A DNA stretch of 64,000 bases from Leptodontidium sp. MPI-SDFR-AT-0119 (GCA_020726505.1 JAHLEZ010000022.1:62001-126000); one strand, 5' to 3'. Shown: positions 31,209-42,595, counted from the first letter of the stretch. Numbers and translations are program-made. The notes: generated by a model not told the origin, from the letters alone.

Positions 31209-33293
31209 TTAAGCCTTTAACTTTGTCACCAAGGCACTTTTCATAAAGCCTCTGTTCGCGAATCCCAGTCTCTGGTGGAGAAGGTATTGTTCGTTTCGAG
31301 GAGCGGCACGGACAAGCGGTTCAAAGGGCATGATAGCCTTACTAGCTATGACCAAGACCCTCCACGATTCGCAAGGGCCTGTTTCATCCTGTTCATTGAC
31401 AGCCTCCCAGCGCAGATGTACATTCGCGTCACCGCCAGGCTTTGAAACTTGTATTTGGTTAAAGGTTCCAGTGACCTGCGAATAGTCTAACCAAAGTTTT
31501 GATTCGGGTCCGGGGATGCCGTGTGAAAGACTAGAGTTCTCTGAGAATCGGATAGTTCCAGAGTAGATGCCTAAGAAATCCCCTGGATATACTGGGATAG
31601 TAGGACAGACATCGAGGCGACTGTCGCCGTTTGGCAAAAGAGATATAAAGAGAGCTTTGTTCTGATGCTGTTGTGTGTTAGCACGATCATTGAAAAGACT
31701 TGCCAGACTCTTGGATGAAGTTGCATTGACTGTCGTCGCAAGCTTGAAGGCAGCTTCTTCGTCACTCGAGTACCACTCATTGGAAGCCTCATTCCATGAG
31801 GACTCTGCAACCTGAAGTCTCTCGGCGACATGCTTTTGCATGAGACGGGACTTGCCCGAAAAATCCCCTCTGCGATGTTCAAGGACTCGGTCCTCAAGCT
31901 GGGCTATTTGAGGTCCGTAAACCTTTTCCCAGGACACAATAGTATCAACGAGAGAAATATCTGATCTTCTCGAGTACGTTTTGCAGTATTGGTTGAACTC
32001 AGCAGTTCGGTAACAGGTGATCATCTCGACACCTGCTTTCCGGATATCGAACAAGGTTTTCCATAAGCCGCGACACTGCCGCTGGTTTTCCGGGCTCGTT
32101 CCAAAGCTAGCGCTTTTCATAAAGTTTTCTGTCGCGGCCTTCTCCGCCGCGCTGAAACCATCAAGGGGTCCCTTAGGTGCTCCCTTGGGCAAGGTCGCGG
32201 GATCGAGGACTTTGACGCCTTTCAAGATTATTTCCCAGTAGGCGTTTTCGTCACTACCGATTTGTATGCCGTTGGCCGCATGCATCGCGTTTCTCTTTGC
32301 AATAGAATGGACCGCAGCTTCATATTCCAGGCTAGCAAGCTCCTTTGTAAATGCACGAATCTTGGCCATGTTTGTCGTGCTCGTTACCTTGTCGGTGCGG
32401 CCGCCGAACGGTCCTATCTTGTAATGTCGATTTACACACTCCAGTAGCACAGACGCTGCAACTCGGTTTGCATGCTCAGGGTTTAACAAGTCTGCCACGG
32501 TAGATAGGGGGCACGAGTGTAGCGGTTTTAGCTGGACTGCTATTTGGGCATTTTCTGTCGTGGAGGATGATTCGGGTCTTGAGTTGTCCGTTATAGAGCC
32601 AGAGGTCCAAGGCCGTAGAGGAGTGCTTTGACTCGATGATTGTGAGGAGTCTGTCATAACCTCACTTGAGGCTGATGCGGTATGTCCTGGGGGTGTACCG
32701 CCGGCTGTGTCTGTAGCCGCATTGGTGCCGGGCTCATCGACAACAGCTGGTGTACCGACCGACGTATCCTCTATAGCCGCATCATTGCTGGGCTTATCGA
32801 CAGCAGCTGGTGCGCCGACCGCCTCGCTTTCTGCAGCCGCCTCAGCACCAGGCTCATCGACTATAGAGGGTGTGCCGACCTCCGTATCCACATCGGCGCT
32901 GGACTTATTGACAGCAGCTGGTGTTTTGACAGTCGTATCCTTATTGGCAGAGGTGGTAGACTTGAACGACTTCCGTTTCCTCTTGCAAGGACTTGTCAAA
33001 CCCTCCAGATTGTCAAATTGTCGTTTTTGAGCAGAAGATTTGAGGCGATTCGACTTGCGTACGCGTACAAATACAAAGTCGTTTGATTCCAAGTGTCCGT
33101 TTATTCCTGCCTCAAGTCGGATTTTATTGACAGTGATAGAGTTAGCGGAGGAAGTAAAGCATAGCTTTGCTGATTACTTACCAGTTCTAGAGATGTTAGC
33201 AATTTCCTCCTTGAGTTGGTCATCGTTGCTATCACTTCCTCCGCAAAGTACACGGACCGCTTGGCGTAGCAGGTTTTGAATGGCCTCTTCCAT
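31209..33293 (-). CDS. Hypothetical protein, possibly with a divergent C-terminal SET-like domain
   Basis: Exons 33293-33182 and 33106-31209 (75-bp intron, GTAAGT/GGCAG, phase 1) give 669 residues. The N-terminus is helical. Residues about 50-75 are a basic, nuclear-signal-like tract (PCKRKRKSFKS). About 80-180 is an Ala/Thr/Glu/Asp-rich region of imperfect repeats of about 22 residues (VGTPAVVDEPG). The C-terminal 140 residues contain YPGDFLGIYSGTIRF, then NVHLRWEAVNE, then RVLVIASKAIMPFEPLVRAA, spaced like the three conserved parts of a SET domain but lacking clear catalytic motifs. That reading is tentative. It is transcribed convergently with NLR E. Confidence 0.6.
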
Positions 33294-33864
33294 GATGCGT
33301 AGGTTTTATGAGTGTTGCATCTTCTACAAAACAGTGGGAAACAACACCCAACCCTTCGAGAAGTTTCAATGCGCTAGGCAAATTTGGGTTAGCGGTACTC
33401 CCAGTTGAATTTTGGAATGCCGCTAAGCCAAAAATGGATAGAGGTTTATGACGAGAACCGCAGTGCACACACTCCACCACCTCAACTCCCCAGCCACCAT
33501 CTTCGAATGCGACGAGTGCGATCAATCATTTGGCAATCAGCTGCGGGTGCAGCAAGTGAAGGTACGCGTTGAGCTAGCCCAGCTGTGGTAAGGTCGGCCA
33601 CGAGAGAAGGCTCTCTGCATGCGAGATTCGCGACAACTCGTCGATTTGATGGATTTGGAGAAGACCTGCAAGGATTTTGGGAGATCTTCTAGCAGCGCGT
33701 TTATTCGAATCGGAGTCAGCAGCTAAGGCTACTTTCCCAACTCCCTTCTCTCCCGGAGAGTTAGGAAACGATGCAGCCCTGATTTGGAAGGGCAAGGAGG
33801 ACCGTTTCGAGGGCGAGTGTGGACAGAGAGATGGAACGAACTCCGACGCACCTCCTTTCCTGGG
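33294..33864. other. Intergenic, no gene supported
   Basis: A 97-codon minus-strand frame (33232-33525) partly overlaps the preceding first exon and lacks recognisable content. Nothing else is visible. Confidence 0.4.
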
Positions 33865-34262
33865 TAACGTCCATCCCTGCGTAGCGGAAAACCCTACGTG
33901 CCGGAAAAATTGAGAGGTACTTTGACTTCAAACATCTTCAAATCTGTACACACCTTGATATTTCCTATATTTTCTTATAAGTTATATTCCGTGGCCACTC
34001 CTGGACACCCTGAACCCTTGCCACTGGAAAATTACGTTCGTGTCATCGCCCTCGCGCCTGATTTGTAAACAGTCTCCTTTTGTAGCGTAACAGACTTCCT
34101 CCACCACAACTCCACCACCGAGCTCTTACCATCCCTAATACTTGTAAAGAAGTCTTATCCGAGCTCTAAAGCCTCGCCACTTTACAGGAAATCGTCATCA
34201 GCCTTGTGGCTGCTGTGGCGCGTAACCTCACGTATGATCGCCACACCGGTCAGTACCTCGGA
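33865..34262 (+). repeat. Dispersed repeat R2, copy 2
   Basis: It starts TAACGTCCATCCCTGCG and ends GTCAGTACCTCGG. Low homology seems to continue another 25 bp inward with copy 3. It is aligned along its length with copies 1 and 3. Confidence 0.8.
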
Positions 34263-34748
34263 TCAAGCGACGGCCGAATTTAGTTTGGTGTGAAACGACC
34301 CACTCTCCCCGCATCTGCTAACGTAATTCAGCCCTGGACTGAGAATAAATGAGCCTAAGGCAAAGTATAAGGTTAGTCAGGCCGGCCAGGCCGAACATGT
34401 CACCAATAGCTGTAAGTTCTGTTTTCCTGTTCCGTAACCTTCATCCCTCCCATGGCCCGACGACAAGAACAGATCAAGACTCGTTCGAGCCTGACTTGGA
34501 GTAACCCATGCCTCATGACTTCCAGAAATCCTGTGGTAAACCGGAGCGATTGATAGGTCTTGCGCGGTTATGTGATGCACGTCGATGGCATTGCCGCGAG
34601 GCTGCCGCTCAGCGGAGTGCGCCAGCCTCAACCTTACTTCGTTACGTCCTTTTCCTAATCTTCACCTCACGTCGCATCCATATTGTTTCGTCGGCTTAAC
34701 GACTGCCCTACACCCCTCCCTCTTGCGACCCTCGAGCCTACTCGAATA
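34263..34748. other. Upstream region of NLR G
   Basis: No gene seen. A C/T-rich tract (CCCTACACCCCTCCCTCTTG, about 34703-34722) just before the start codon is typical of fungal promoters. Confidence 0.45.
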
Positions 34749-37700
34749 ATGCGTCTGTTACAGTCTGACGACGATGGCAACCTCAGCCTGATCGAGGTCT
34801 TTGAAAGCGATATACCCAAGAAGTATGCTATACTTTCGCACAGATGGGGAGCGGAGGAGGTCACTTTCGAAGATATGACAGCCGGTACGAGTAAAGGCAA
34901 GGCTGGCTACGGCAAAATACAGTTCTGTGGAGAACAGGCGAGGCGTGACGGCCTGCAATACTTTTGGGTGGACACCTGCTGCATCGACAAATCTAATGCC
35001 GTCGAGTATCAACATGCGATTAACTCGATGTTTCGCTGGTACCGGGATGCTATCAAGTGCTATGTATATCTGCCAGATGTTTCGTTGCCTCGCTCCGATT
35101 CCGCCAATAGGTCCATCGAGGCCTGGGAATCGACATTTCGGAAAAGCGAATGGTTCAGACGAGGCTGGACTCTACAAGAGCTTATCGCGCCGGCATCAGT
35201 CTATTTCTTCTGCAAAGATGGGGAGCCACTAGGCAATAAGGCCTCCTTAGAACGGGACATCTGCGAGATAACAGGAATTCCAGCCGCGGCCCTTCGAGGG
35301 AGCCTGTTGTCAGATTTCAGCGTCGCTGAGCGAATGTCGTGGACAGAATGTCGTGAGACGACTTACGGAGAAGACAGGGCATACTCGCTGCTAGGCATTT
35401 TCGACGTTAACATGCCTCTCATCTACGGTGAGGGGAAGGACAGGGCGTTGAAGCGACTCCGAGAGGAGATCGATAAGGCTTCAAAAGGTATGTCCATTCC
35501 TACTGTCACTAGCACTTACTAAGAGTAAAAGCACATGGGTATTACAAAGCTGCTAACTATGTCAGGGTTTAATCGCGAGGACTTCTCGGTCGCCTTCAGC
35601 CTCTCTAATGTTTCCGATGTCGAACACTTCGTGGCAAGAAAGACAGAACTCGTAGAGATACACAAGGCACTCAGGGGTGATGGCTCCCGCCGAGTGGTGG
35701 TTCTTCACGGTCTCGGCGGAATCGGCAAGACACAACTTAGTGCTGCGTATGCGAAGCGGCACAAGCACAGCTACTCGGCGATATTCTGGCTGAACATCAA
35801 GAACGAGGATTCCCTGAAGCAGAGCTTTGTCAAGGTGGCTAAGCAGATATCACAAGAACACCCATCAGCTCTTCGGTTTGGTAGCGTGGATACAAATGAA
35901 AACCTCGATGAGGTAGTAAATGCTGTCAAAGCGTGGTTGAGTCTGCCTAACAACACACGATGGCTGATGATCTATGACAACTACGACAACCCCAAACTGC
36001 CTGGAAAGACGAATCCCGCGGCCGTGGATATTGAAATGTTCTTCCCAGAATCATATCAAGGATCAATTATTATTACAACACGATCATCGCAAGTCAGAAT
36101 TGGCCATCTTCTCCAGATTCGGAAGCTCGGCGATGTGCGTGATGGCCTTGAGATTTTGTCAACCGTGTCGAGACGACAAGAGCTGATAAATGGTAAGAAC
36201 GTTCTGGATCTAACATTACGTCTCTAACCTGAGATACTAGATCCCGATGCTGTAAGTCTTGCTAAGGAATTGGATGGACTCCCACTTGCATTAGTTACTG
36301 CTGGAGCATACCTCTATCAAACAACGAGGAGCTTTTCAGACTATCTTCGTTTGTATAAGGAGTCATGGGTAAGGCTCATGGAGACGAGTCCTGAGCTAAG
36401 CTCGTACGAAGACCAAACGTTTTATTCTACATGGTACATCTCATTTGATAACGTCAAACAGCAGAACCCCCTCTCAGCAGATCTACTTCGCCTATGGGCG
36501 TATTTTGACAACCAGGATCTTTGGTTTGAGCTTCTTCGACATAGCGATCCTGAGGACCCCGAATGGATACGAGAACTCACTAAAGACGAGTTAAGCTTCG
36601 ACAGTGCGGTGCGGGTCTTGAGTAGCCATGGGTTAGTGGAGATGGCCATGTCTTCACAGGAGTGGCTCGAGTCTAAAGGCTATAGCATTCATGGATGTGT
36701 TCACTCCTGGACTATTCACGCTCTGAACCAAGAGTGGAATTACGATCTAGCCAAGCTAGCTCTGAAGTTTGTGGGGGCACATGTTCCCGAAGAGGAGAAT
36801 GGTCAGCCATGGTTGATACAACGTCGGCTTCTCCAGCATGCTGGGAGGTGTTTACAAATGATGCTCAACAGCTTGGTGCCGGACGATGACATCGCATGGG
36901 AGTGTCATCAATTGGGGCTCCTCTACGCCCACCAGGACAAGCTGGCCGAGGCCGAGCAGATGTACCAGCGGGCGCTGCAAGGCTGCGAGAAGGCATGGGG
37001 TCCGGACCACACGTCGACGCTCTCCACGGTCAATAACCTGGGGATCCTTTACGCTAACCAGGGCAAGCTGGTCGAGGCCGAGCAGATGTATCAACGGGCG
37101 CTACAAGGCAAGGAGAAGGCATGGGGTCCGGACCACACGTCGACGCTCTCTACGGTCAATAACCTGGCAGCCCTTTACGCTAACCAGGGCAAGCTGGCCG
37201 AGGCCGAGCAGATGTATCAGCGAGCGCTACAAGGCAAAGAGACGGCATGGGGTCCGGAGCACACGTCGACGCTCGACACGGTCAACAACCTGGGGAACCT
37301 CTACGCCGACCAGGGAAAGCTAGCCGAGGCCGAGCAGATGTATCAGCGGGCGCTACAAGGCAGGGAGAAGGCATGGGGTCCGGAGCACACGTCGACGCTC
37401 GACACGGTCAACAACCTGGGCCTCCTCTACGCCGACCAGGACAAGCTGGCCGAGGCCGAGCAGATGTATCAGCGGGCGCTACAAGGCAGGGAGAAGGCAT
37501 GGGGTCCGGACCACACGTCGACGCTCGACACGGTCCACAACCTGGGGATCCTTTACGCTAACCAGGGCAAGCTGGTCGAGGCCGAGCAGATGTATCAACG
37601 GGCGCTACAAGGCAAGGAGAAGGCATGGGGTCCGGACCACACATCGACGCTCTCTACGGTCAACAACCTGGGCCTCCTCTACGCCGACCAGGGCAAGCTG

Positions 37701-38597
37701 GCCGAGGCCGAGCAGATGTATGAGCGGGCGCTACAAGGCTTCGAGAAGGCATGGGGTCCGGACCACACGTCGACGCTCGACACGGTCCACAACCTGGGGA
37801 ACCTCTATAAGAACCAGGGCAAGCTGGCCGAGGCCGAGCAGATGTATCAGCGGGTGCTACAAGGCAAGGAGAAGGCATGGGGTCCGGACCACACGTCGTC
37901 GCTTGACACGGTCAACAACCTGGCAGCCCTCTACGCCGACCAGGGCAAGCTGGCCGAGGCCGAGCAGATGTATCAGCGAGCGCTACAAGGCAAAGAGACG
38001 GCATGGGGTCCGGAGCACACGTCGACGCTCGACACGGTCAACAACCTGGGGAACCTCTACGCCGACCAGGGAAAGCTAGCCGAGGCCGAGCAGATGTATC
38101 AGCGGGCGCTACAAGGCAAGGAGAAGGCATGGGGTCCGGACCACACGTCGACGCTCGACACGATCAACAACCTGGGGAACCTCTACGCCGACCAGGGAAA
38201 GCTAGCCGAGGCCGAGCAGATGTATCAGCGAGCACTACAAGGCTACGAAAAGGCGATCGGTCCAGATGATATCACCACTTACATCCCAGCGCTAAACACC
38301 TTCTTCAACCTTGGCCTACTCTTTGAATATCATACCGATCTAGCGAAGGCCAGTACTATGTTTTCAAAGGCATTGCGTGGGTGTGAGAAGGTCTTCGGAC
38401 TTGATCATGTTAAGTCTGAGACTTTGCGGGACAAACTATGTGCTTTGGATGCTGTGCTTGAGAACAAGGGCCCAGTAGAAATAGAAGAGTATGCGGAGGA
38501 CCTGCCAACAGGATCGTCGCCTGATAATAACAAGCGTCCCTCAATATCAAAACGGCACAGGCTGTTTCGAAAACTTGGCCTAAGGTCCCGTACTTGA
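34749..38597 (+). CDS. NLR G: HET - NB-ARC - TPR
   Basis: Exons 34749-35487, 35566-36192 and 36241-38597 give 1240 residues; the introns are 78 bp (GTATGT/TCAG) and 48 bp (GTAAGA/CTAG), both phase 1. Residues 1-about 230 are a HET domain (YAILSHRWG; YFWVDTCCIDK; FRRGWTLQELIAP). The NB-ARC P-loop GLGGIGKT is at 295-302, with WLMIYDNYDNP, SIIITTRSS and LDGLPLALVTAG following. From about 677 to 1180 are 11 kinesin-light-chain-type TPRs plus a degenerate one, nearly identical at DNA level. It is intact and shares the HET type with NLR E but has a different NTPase and a different repeat class. Expected role: non-self or damage sensing with HET-driven cell death. Confidence 0.88.
36898..38280 (+). 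repeat. Array of 11 near-identical TPR units (126 bp each)
   Basis: The unit is LAEAEQMYQRALQGKEKAWG, then PDHTSTLDTVNNLG.LYA.QGK. Variation is limited to a few residues after NLG or NLA, after Q, after ALQG, and D/E in PDH/PEH. Blocks of units recur (units 2 and 6; 3-4 and 9-10), which points to unequal exchange within the array. Confidence 0.9.
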
Positions 38598-39100
38598 CCT
38601 GTGGCTCTGCAGCGAACATCTTATATTCACTTTCTTGGTTCTTCTCTTCGCATACTTATATCATAAAATATTTAATAGTTCAACTTACCTTCAATGTATA
38701 TACTCGAACGTGGCGGGACATAAGGTTTGACAAGGCCAATGTCGTCCATTACCTCCATATGAGAGTGACTCAGAAGATCAGTCATGAGTGATGAATTAAT
38801 GAGCGAAATCTCGACCCAGTCCGCAAGGATTGTCACTCTACACAGCCTTCTCTCAACCAGTCTTGAAAAGCCATCAGTTTGGCAGATGATTATGTAGGTG
38901 AAAGTCAGTTGGCAAGTGTCGTAATGCCTTCGTACTCTTAGCTTGCTAAGAGAAGAAGGGGCTAAAAAAAGCTTCCGACAAACTTTTTTGCGCCAAAATT
39001 TTCGCGCTAGTCCGAATGAAGCTACCCAAAATTTTACAGAACGTGAGTATATCTTATACTTTGCTCTCGTGATCTTACTATTCCTGATTTGTCCTCTGGT

Positions 39101-39450
39101 ATGAAAATGACGTCTCCTTCTCCACCACTCCTTACTCGTCTTATGTCTCAAGCATCTAGCTCCCCAAGGCTGCCTAGTCCAGATAGTGCTGAGTGGCACC
39201 TTGCAAATGAGCAGAGGTTAATTGCAATTAAACTTTAGAGGGGAAGGGTTCTGGAACTACAGTAGAGCAGACGCAGCAAATTGTAAATCAACAGAGGGTA
39301 GAACAAGAACTCCAAAGAGGGAAGGGTGACGTGTTAAATTATAAGGAGGAGATTCGAAAGCTAGACCGTCAAGCACGCCAGCGTTGGCTTGATGATACTG
39401 TTCGGCGACAAACAGAGAAGCTAACAGCGGTTGATCGAACAGTCATGTGA
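39101..39450 (+). pseudogene. Possible degraded coding segment
   Basis: An ATG at 39101 opens 45 codons (SPRLPSPDSAEWHLANEQRL) to a TAG. A second frame then reads a charged, coiled-coil-like stretch (QTQQIVNQQRVEQELQRG; RKLDRQARQRWLDDTVRRQ) to TGA at 39448. Together they look like a frameshifted gene remnant. The family is not recognised. Confidence 0.3.
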
Positions 39451-39772
39451 CAGATATGTGCAACGACGTCTCGCTCTGTACAAGGGTAAATTACATGCTA
39501 CCTAGGAGGCGCACTTGCCTAGACTCTGAGTCTTTTATCTCTCGACGGTCAGTCTTGTAACTAATTATACATATGAACGTACATATCTTGATCACGTGGT
39601 TTTGACCTTTGAATACCTCGATATTTTTGGCTTTTTGTTAAGAAACCCCCCCCGCCCCCCCCCTTCCCCCCTTTATAGTACGAAGGCTTCGTGCGAGCCG
39701 CAGGCTAGCACTCTTGTCATTGGAAATGCGGGGTCTTTTGCGCTAACCAAAATTGGGTTGCTTTGATTTCCA
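39451..39772. other. Intergenic with C-rich runs
   Basis: No gene. A C-rich run with single G and T interruptions lies at about 39645-39670. Confidence 0.5.
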
Positions 39773-39856
39773 GGTACCGAGCTAGGTGGCGATCGAAAAT
39801 GAATCTGCACGCCACAGCAGCCACAAGGCCGATGACGATCTCCCGCATAGTAATAA

Positions 39857-40340
39857 GAGTGCTGATACAGCGACGACCCCCTGCTACTTCGGCGACGACC
39901 CCCCCCCCCTTGTTTTTCCGAGGGCGGTGACCTAAAATGTCAGCGGTGAGAAAGTGACTTCCAGCGCCACCTAATTAATCGCGAAATCGCGTACCTTTCT
40001 TGACGCGTACATTGTAAAACATCGTGATTTGAATAATCATCCTTATACACATATCCACGAGAAATTTTCCCTCACCTTTACAGCCATGGATTCTTCCGTT
40101 TTGCCTTTGTCATTGCCTCCCACTGGTTTTTATGAGTCTTTCGATGCACTTTTAGAAGCCGCACAATCCCATGCTGCTGCTGCAGGTTACGCCTTCAGCT
40201 GATTTTGGCGGGTGCAACTACTCTAATTTACTGCCGCAGTACTTACGGGGACACCCGTGTTTTCTGCCATAAAAACAAGGGGGGGGGGGGGGGGGGGGTC
40301 GTCGCCGAAGTAGCAGGGGGTCGTCGCTGTATCAGCACTC
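39857..40340. mobile_element. Non-autonomous TIR element with 8-bp target duplication (probably Mutator-like)
   Basis: The 484-bp element starts GAGTGCTGATACAGCGACGA and ends with the exact inverse; the arms match for about 45 bp before a homopolymer run of differing length, then CTTGTTTTT. AGTAATAA is present directly on both sides (39849-39856 and 40341-40348). The interior holds the first 38 codons of a protein that ends shortly before the right arm. This is the classic form of an internal deletion derivative. The 8-bp duplication fits hAT or Mutator-like families; the coding fragment favours Mutator-like. Confidence 0.82.
40086..40202 (+). pseudogene. N-terminal fragment of a probable Mutator-like (FAR1-type) transposase
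   Basis: An ATG opens MDSSVLPLSLPPTGFYESFD and then LLEAAQSHAAAAGYAFS before TGA. A PP-x-G-x-Y-x-S-F-x-L-L start leading to A-x-x-x-G-Y-A-F is typical of the first strand and helix of FAR1/WRKY-like DNA-binding domains in fungal Mutator-like transposases. Everything after it has been deleted. The assignment is from pattern recognition only. Confidence 0.5.
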
Positions 40341-40647
40341 AGTAATAAGGCCTTAAAGCTCGGATAAGACTCCTTTATAAATATTAGGGATAGTATAAGC
40401 TTTGTGGTAGAGCTGTGGTAGAGGAAGTCTGTTACGCTACAAAAGGAGACTCTCTGCAAATCAGGCGTAAGGGCGACGATGCGACCGTAATTTTCTAGTA
40501 CGAAGGGTTTAGGGTGTCTGGGAGTGGCTATGGAACATAAATTATAAGAAAATATAGGAGATATTAAGGTATGCACAGATTTTAAGATATTTGAAGTCAA
40601 CGTACATACCATTTTTTCCGGCACGTGGTGTTTTCCGCAACGCAGGG

Positions 40648-41042
40648 ATGGACGTTATCCTCCATTCTCCCGGTATTCCTGTGCCAAATGACGCTGCCTT
40701 AAAGACGACGGTCAGACAGCATCGCATTGACAGACAGTCGGGGCGCATCAGAAAGCCTACTCGAGCTACGACAAAACCCATACTTGAGGTGGGGGAGCGA
40801 AAAGAGGCTGTGCCCAAGGAAGTCTCCGCGAAGGTATAAACACAAGCCTTGACATGCAGACAAGGGCTGAGAATGAAATACTTGGATATGACGGACCAGG
40901 AATTAAAAATGGGTCGCAATCAGCTCCGGCAGGGCAACGTCAGCCTTTCACGCTCACATGGTATCCTCTGGATTCAGCATCTGCAGATGATGACAAGAGC
41001 ACGGATTATAGTTCAGTGCTTTCAGACTACGAGTACGAATAG
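40648..41042 (+). CDS. Possible small hypothetical gene, two exons
   Basis: Exons 40648-40833 and 40872-41042 join in frame across a 38-bp intron (GTATAA to CTGAG, short for this genome) to give 118 residues. The first part is basic (RQHRIDRQSGRIRKPTRA) and the end acidic and Ser-rich (SADDDKSTDYSSVLSDYEYE). The start lies inside the edge of repeat R2, which lowers confidence. No family is recognised. Confidence 0.3.
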
Positions 41043-41206
41043 CGATCGACGTTACTCACTATCTTTTACCTGTGTAAGAGTGAACTAACGCCAGACTGAT
41101 TGGTGAAAGCGACCAAGTGACGGCCGAGGAGCAGAAAGGCTGACGGCAGCCAAGTGGACATTGCCTAAGCCCTTTCTTTTGGGACTACACCGTCTTGTGA
41201 CTTCTT

Positions 41207-42124
41207 TCATCCTCTATATCCTGTGGTGCTCTCATTTGGACTCATTTTCACTGTCACCAGCCCACGAATGATATAGTGCTTTCGGTCATCTCCTTGCACC
41301 TCTATTAGTATGCTATCAACAGGGCTGTTTTTATCATCTGAGATTTGGCGAGAGGCAGCGCCCTCAAAGATTTGAGCGTCATCAAGCTCGCCTTCGTCGC
41401 GACGGTTTTCACTACCATCAGTAGCGATTGGCATTTCGTCAACAAACAGGCTCTTTTCTTCCACTTCACTACTTCGAATGTCCTGTTGTACTGCGAACTC
41501 AGTCTCGGCCTCGGTCGCGGACTCAGCTCCAATCACGTGGTTGGTGAGCTCATCCCGATAGTGAACTGCTCTAGGAGCACCAAGGGGCCCGGCCCCGGTG
41601 CTGTGTGTTACGGCCGCCCTCTTGTGGATAGTCGGGGACACGGTTGCGCCTCGAGAATGGGCCTCTCGCTGGTGTGTCACGAAACTCTCTTGGCCATCAA
41701 AGCCCCGCTTGCAAAGGATGCAGTGAATTACTTGGGAAAGACCACCATAGAATTGAGGAATTGGACGCCTGGGAGGAGGTGGCCCACGGAAGCACCTACG
41801 AAGTTGATGCTCTGTTCCAGGCCGAATCATCCAACGAAGTGGAATTCCCACGATGCGACCTGGGTTAGCAATTACAAACCGAGGGCACTTTCTCTCGAAA
41901 TCGTGCTTTAGAACTTTCCGAATCTTGTACTTTGTGTATTAGTACTCCGGATACTTTTGAGCAAGCCATTCGTAAATTTCAGCTACGCTCATTTGCGAAG
42001 TCTGCGCGTTCAATAGACACGTAGCGATTAGATGAACTCCCTGCCCTGCTTCCATTGGCAACATTCTAGTGGCTCGCGTGCGTTGAGGCGATTCCGACGA
42101 ACTTTGAGAGGTGATAGAATCCAT
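41207..42124 (-). pseudogene. Forkhead-like / C2H2 zinc-finger protein gene with one in-frame TAA
   Basis: From ATG at 42124 one frame runs 305 codons to 41207, broken by a single TAA at 41939-41941. Just before the stop is VAEIYEWLAQKYPEY and just after is TKYKIRKVLKHDFERKCPRF, which together resemble a compact forkhead winged-helix module. Further on is a C2H2 finger: CILCKRGFDGQ, then THQREAH (C-x2-C-x12-H-x4-H). An acidic tail follows. The stop falls within TACTAATAC followed by ACAAAG, which could also be read as a branch site and acceptor, but no suitable donor gives a normal intron while keeping the module. I favour a nonsense mutation. Confidence 0.5.
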
Positions 42125-42490
42125 GTTTAACCTGTGCTCTAGGGCACAAGAAACACAGCCGAATAAAGTGACGTTGTTGAGGAGGCAAAGTGAAACTTAT
42201 TGTCTGCAAATGGCGGTGATGAACGCTAAGTATATAATATTTAAATCTTGATTGCTCAGGCTATGATATCCATATTCGGCATCATAGGTAAGTGGCGTCA
42301 GCCATTTTTGGCGCCACTCCCGAGTCGTGGGACAACCGCGCATAACCCCCGCAATATTCCGACTCGTCAAAACCAGCCGGGGGTGCAGCGTCAAAATTGA
42401 CGACCACTGCATCTAAGAGATTTATATCTCGATAGGTCTTTGAAAAGGAATGCTTTACAGCCAAGTTTAGCTCCAAAGTCCAAAACTCGA
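42125..42490. other. Intergenic, no gene supported
   Basis: A 64-codon minus-strand frame (42282-42476) has some protein-like character (AAPPAGFDESEYCGGYARLS) but no start context or extension; it is left uncalled. Confidence 0.35.
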
Positions 42491-42595
42491 TACAGTAGCT
42501 TGCAAAATTGGGTTCGCCTAAAAATTATGTGAGCACGGACCACCTGGGCCACTTTTGGCTGACGTCGGAACGGGCCGCCTCCGCTTGCTGCATGA
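42491..42595 (+). repeat. Left terminal inverted repeat of cassette B
   Basis: It begins TACAGTAGCTTGCAAAATTG and ends TTGCTGCATGA. It lacks about 10 bp present in the other copies (the CGAAGC segment). Inner homology with the cassette A right repeat extends to about 42665. Confidence 0.8.

Larger units (their letters stand above)
33865..40657. mobile_element. Segment bracketed by inverted R2 repeats, carrying NLR G
   Basis: R2 copy 2 (plus) and R2 copy 3 (minus) lie either side of NLR G with their TAACGTCCATCCCTGCG ends outward, making inverted repeats of roughly 390 bp. This could be a transposon with long terminal repeats of the Mutator type, or two chance insertions. No target duplication is evident in the flanks, and no transposase lies inside apart from a later nested insertion. 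Hence modest confidence. Confidence 0.4.
39773..40657 (-). repeat. Dispersed repeat R2, copy 3, split by an insertion
   Basis: Homology to R2 covers 39773-39856 and 40341-40657 in reverse orientation. The interruption is the element at 39857-40340, and one of the duplicated octamers belongs to the original R2 sequence. It is the inverted partner of the copy at 33865. Confidence 0.75.

Noticed and set aside
42282..42476. 64-codon minus-strand frame with protein-like composition
   Set aside because: Too short, not extended by any splice option I could find.
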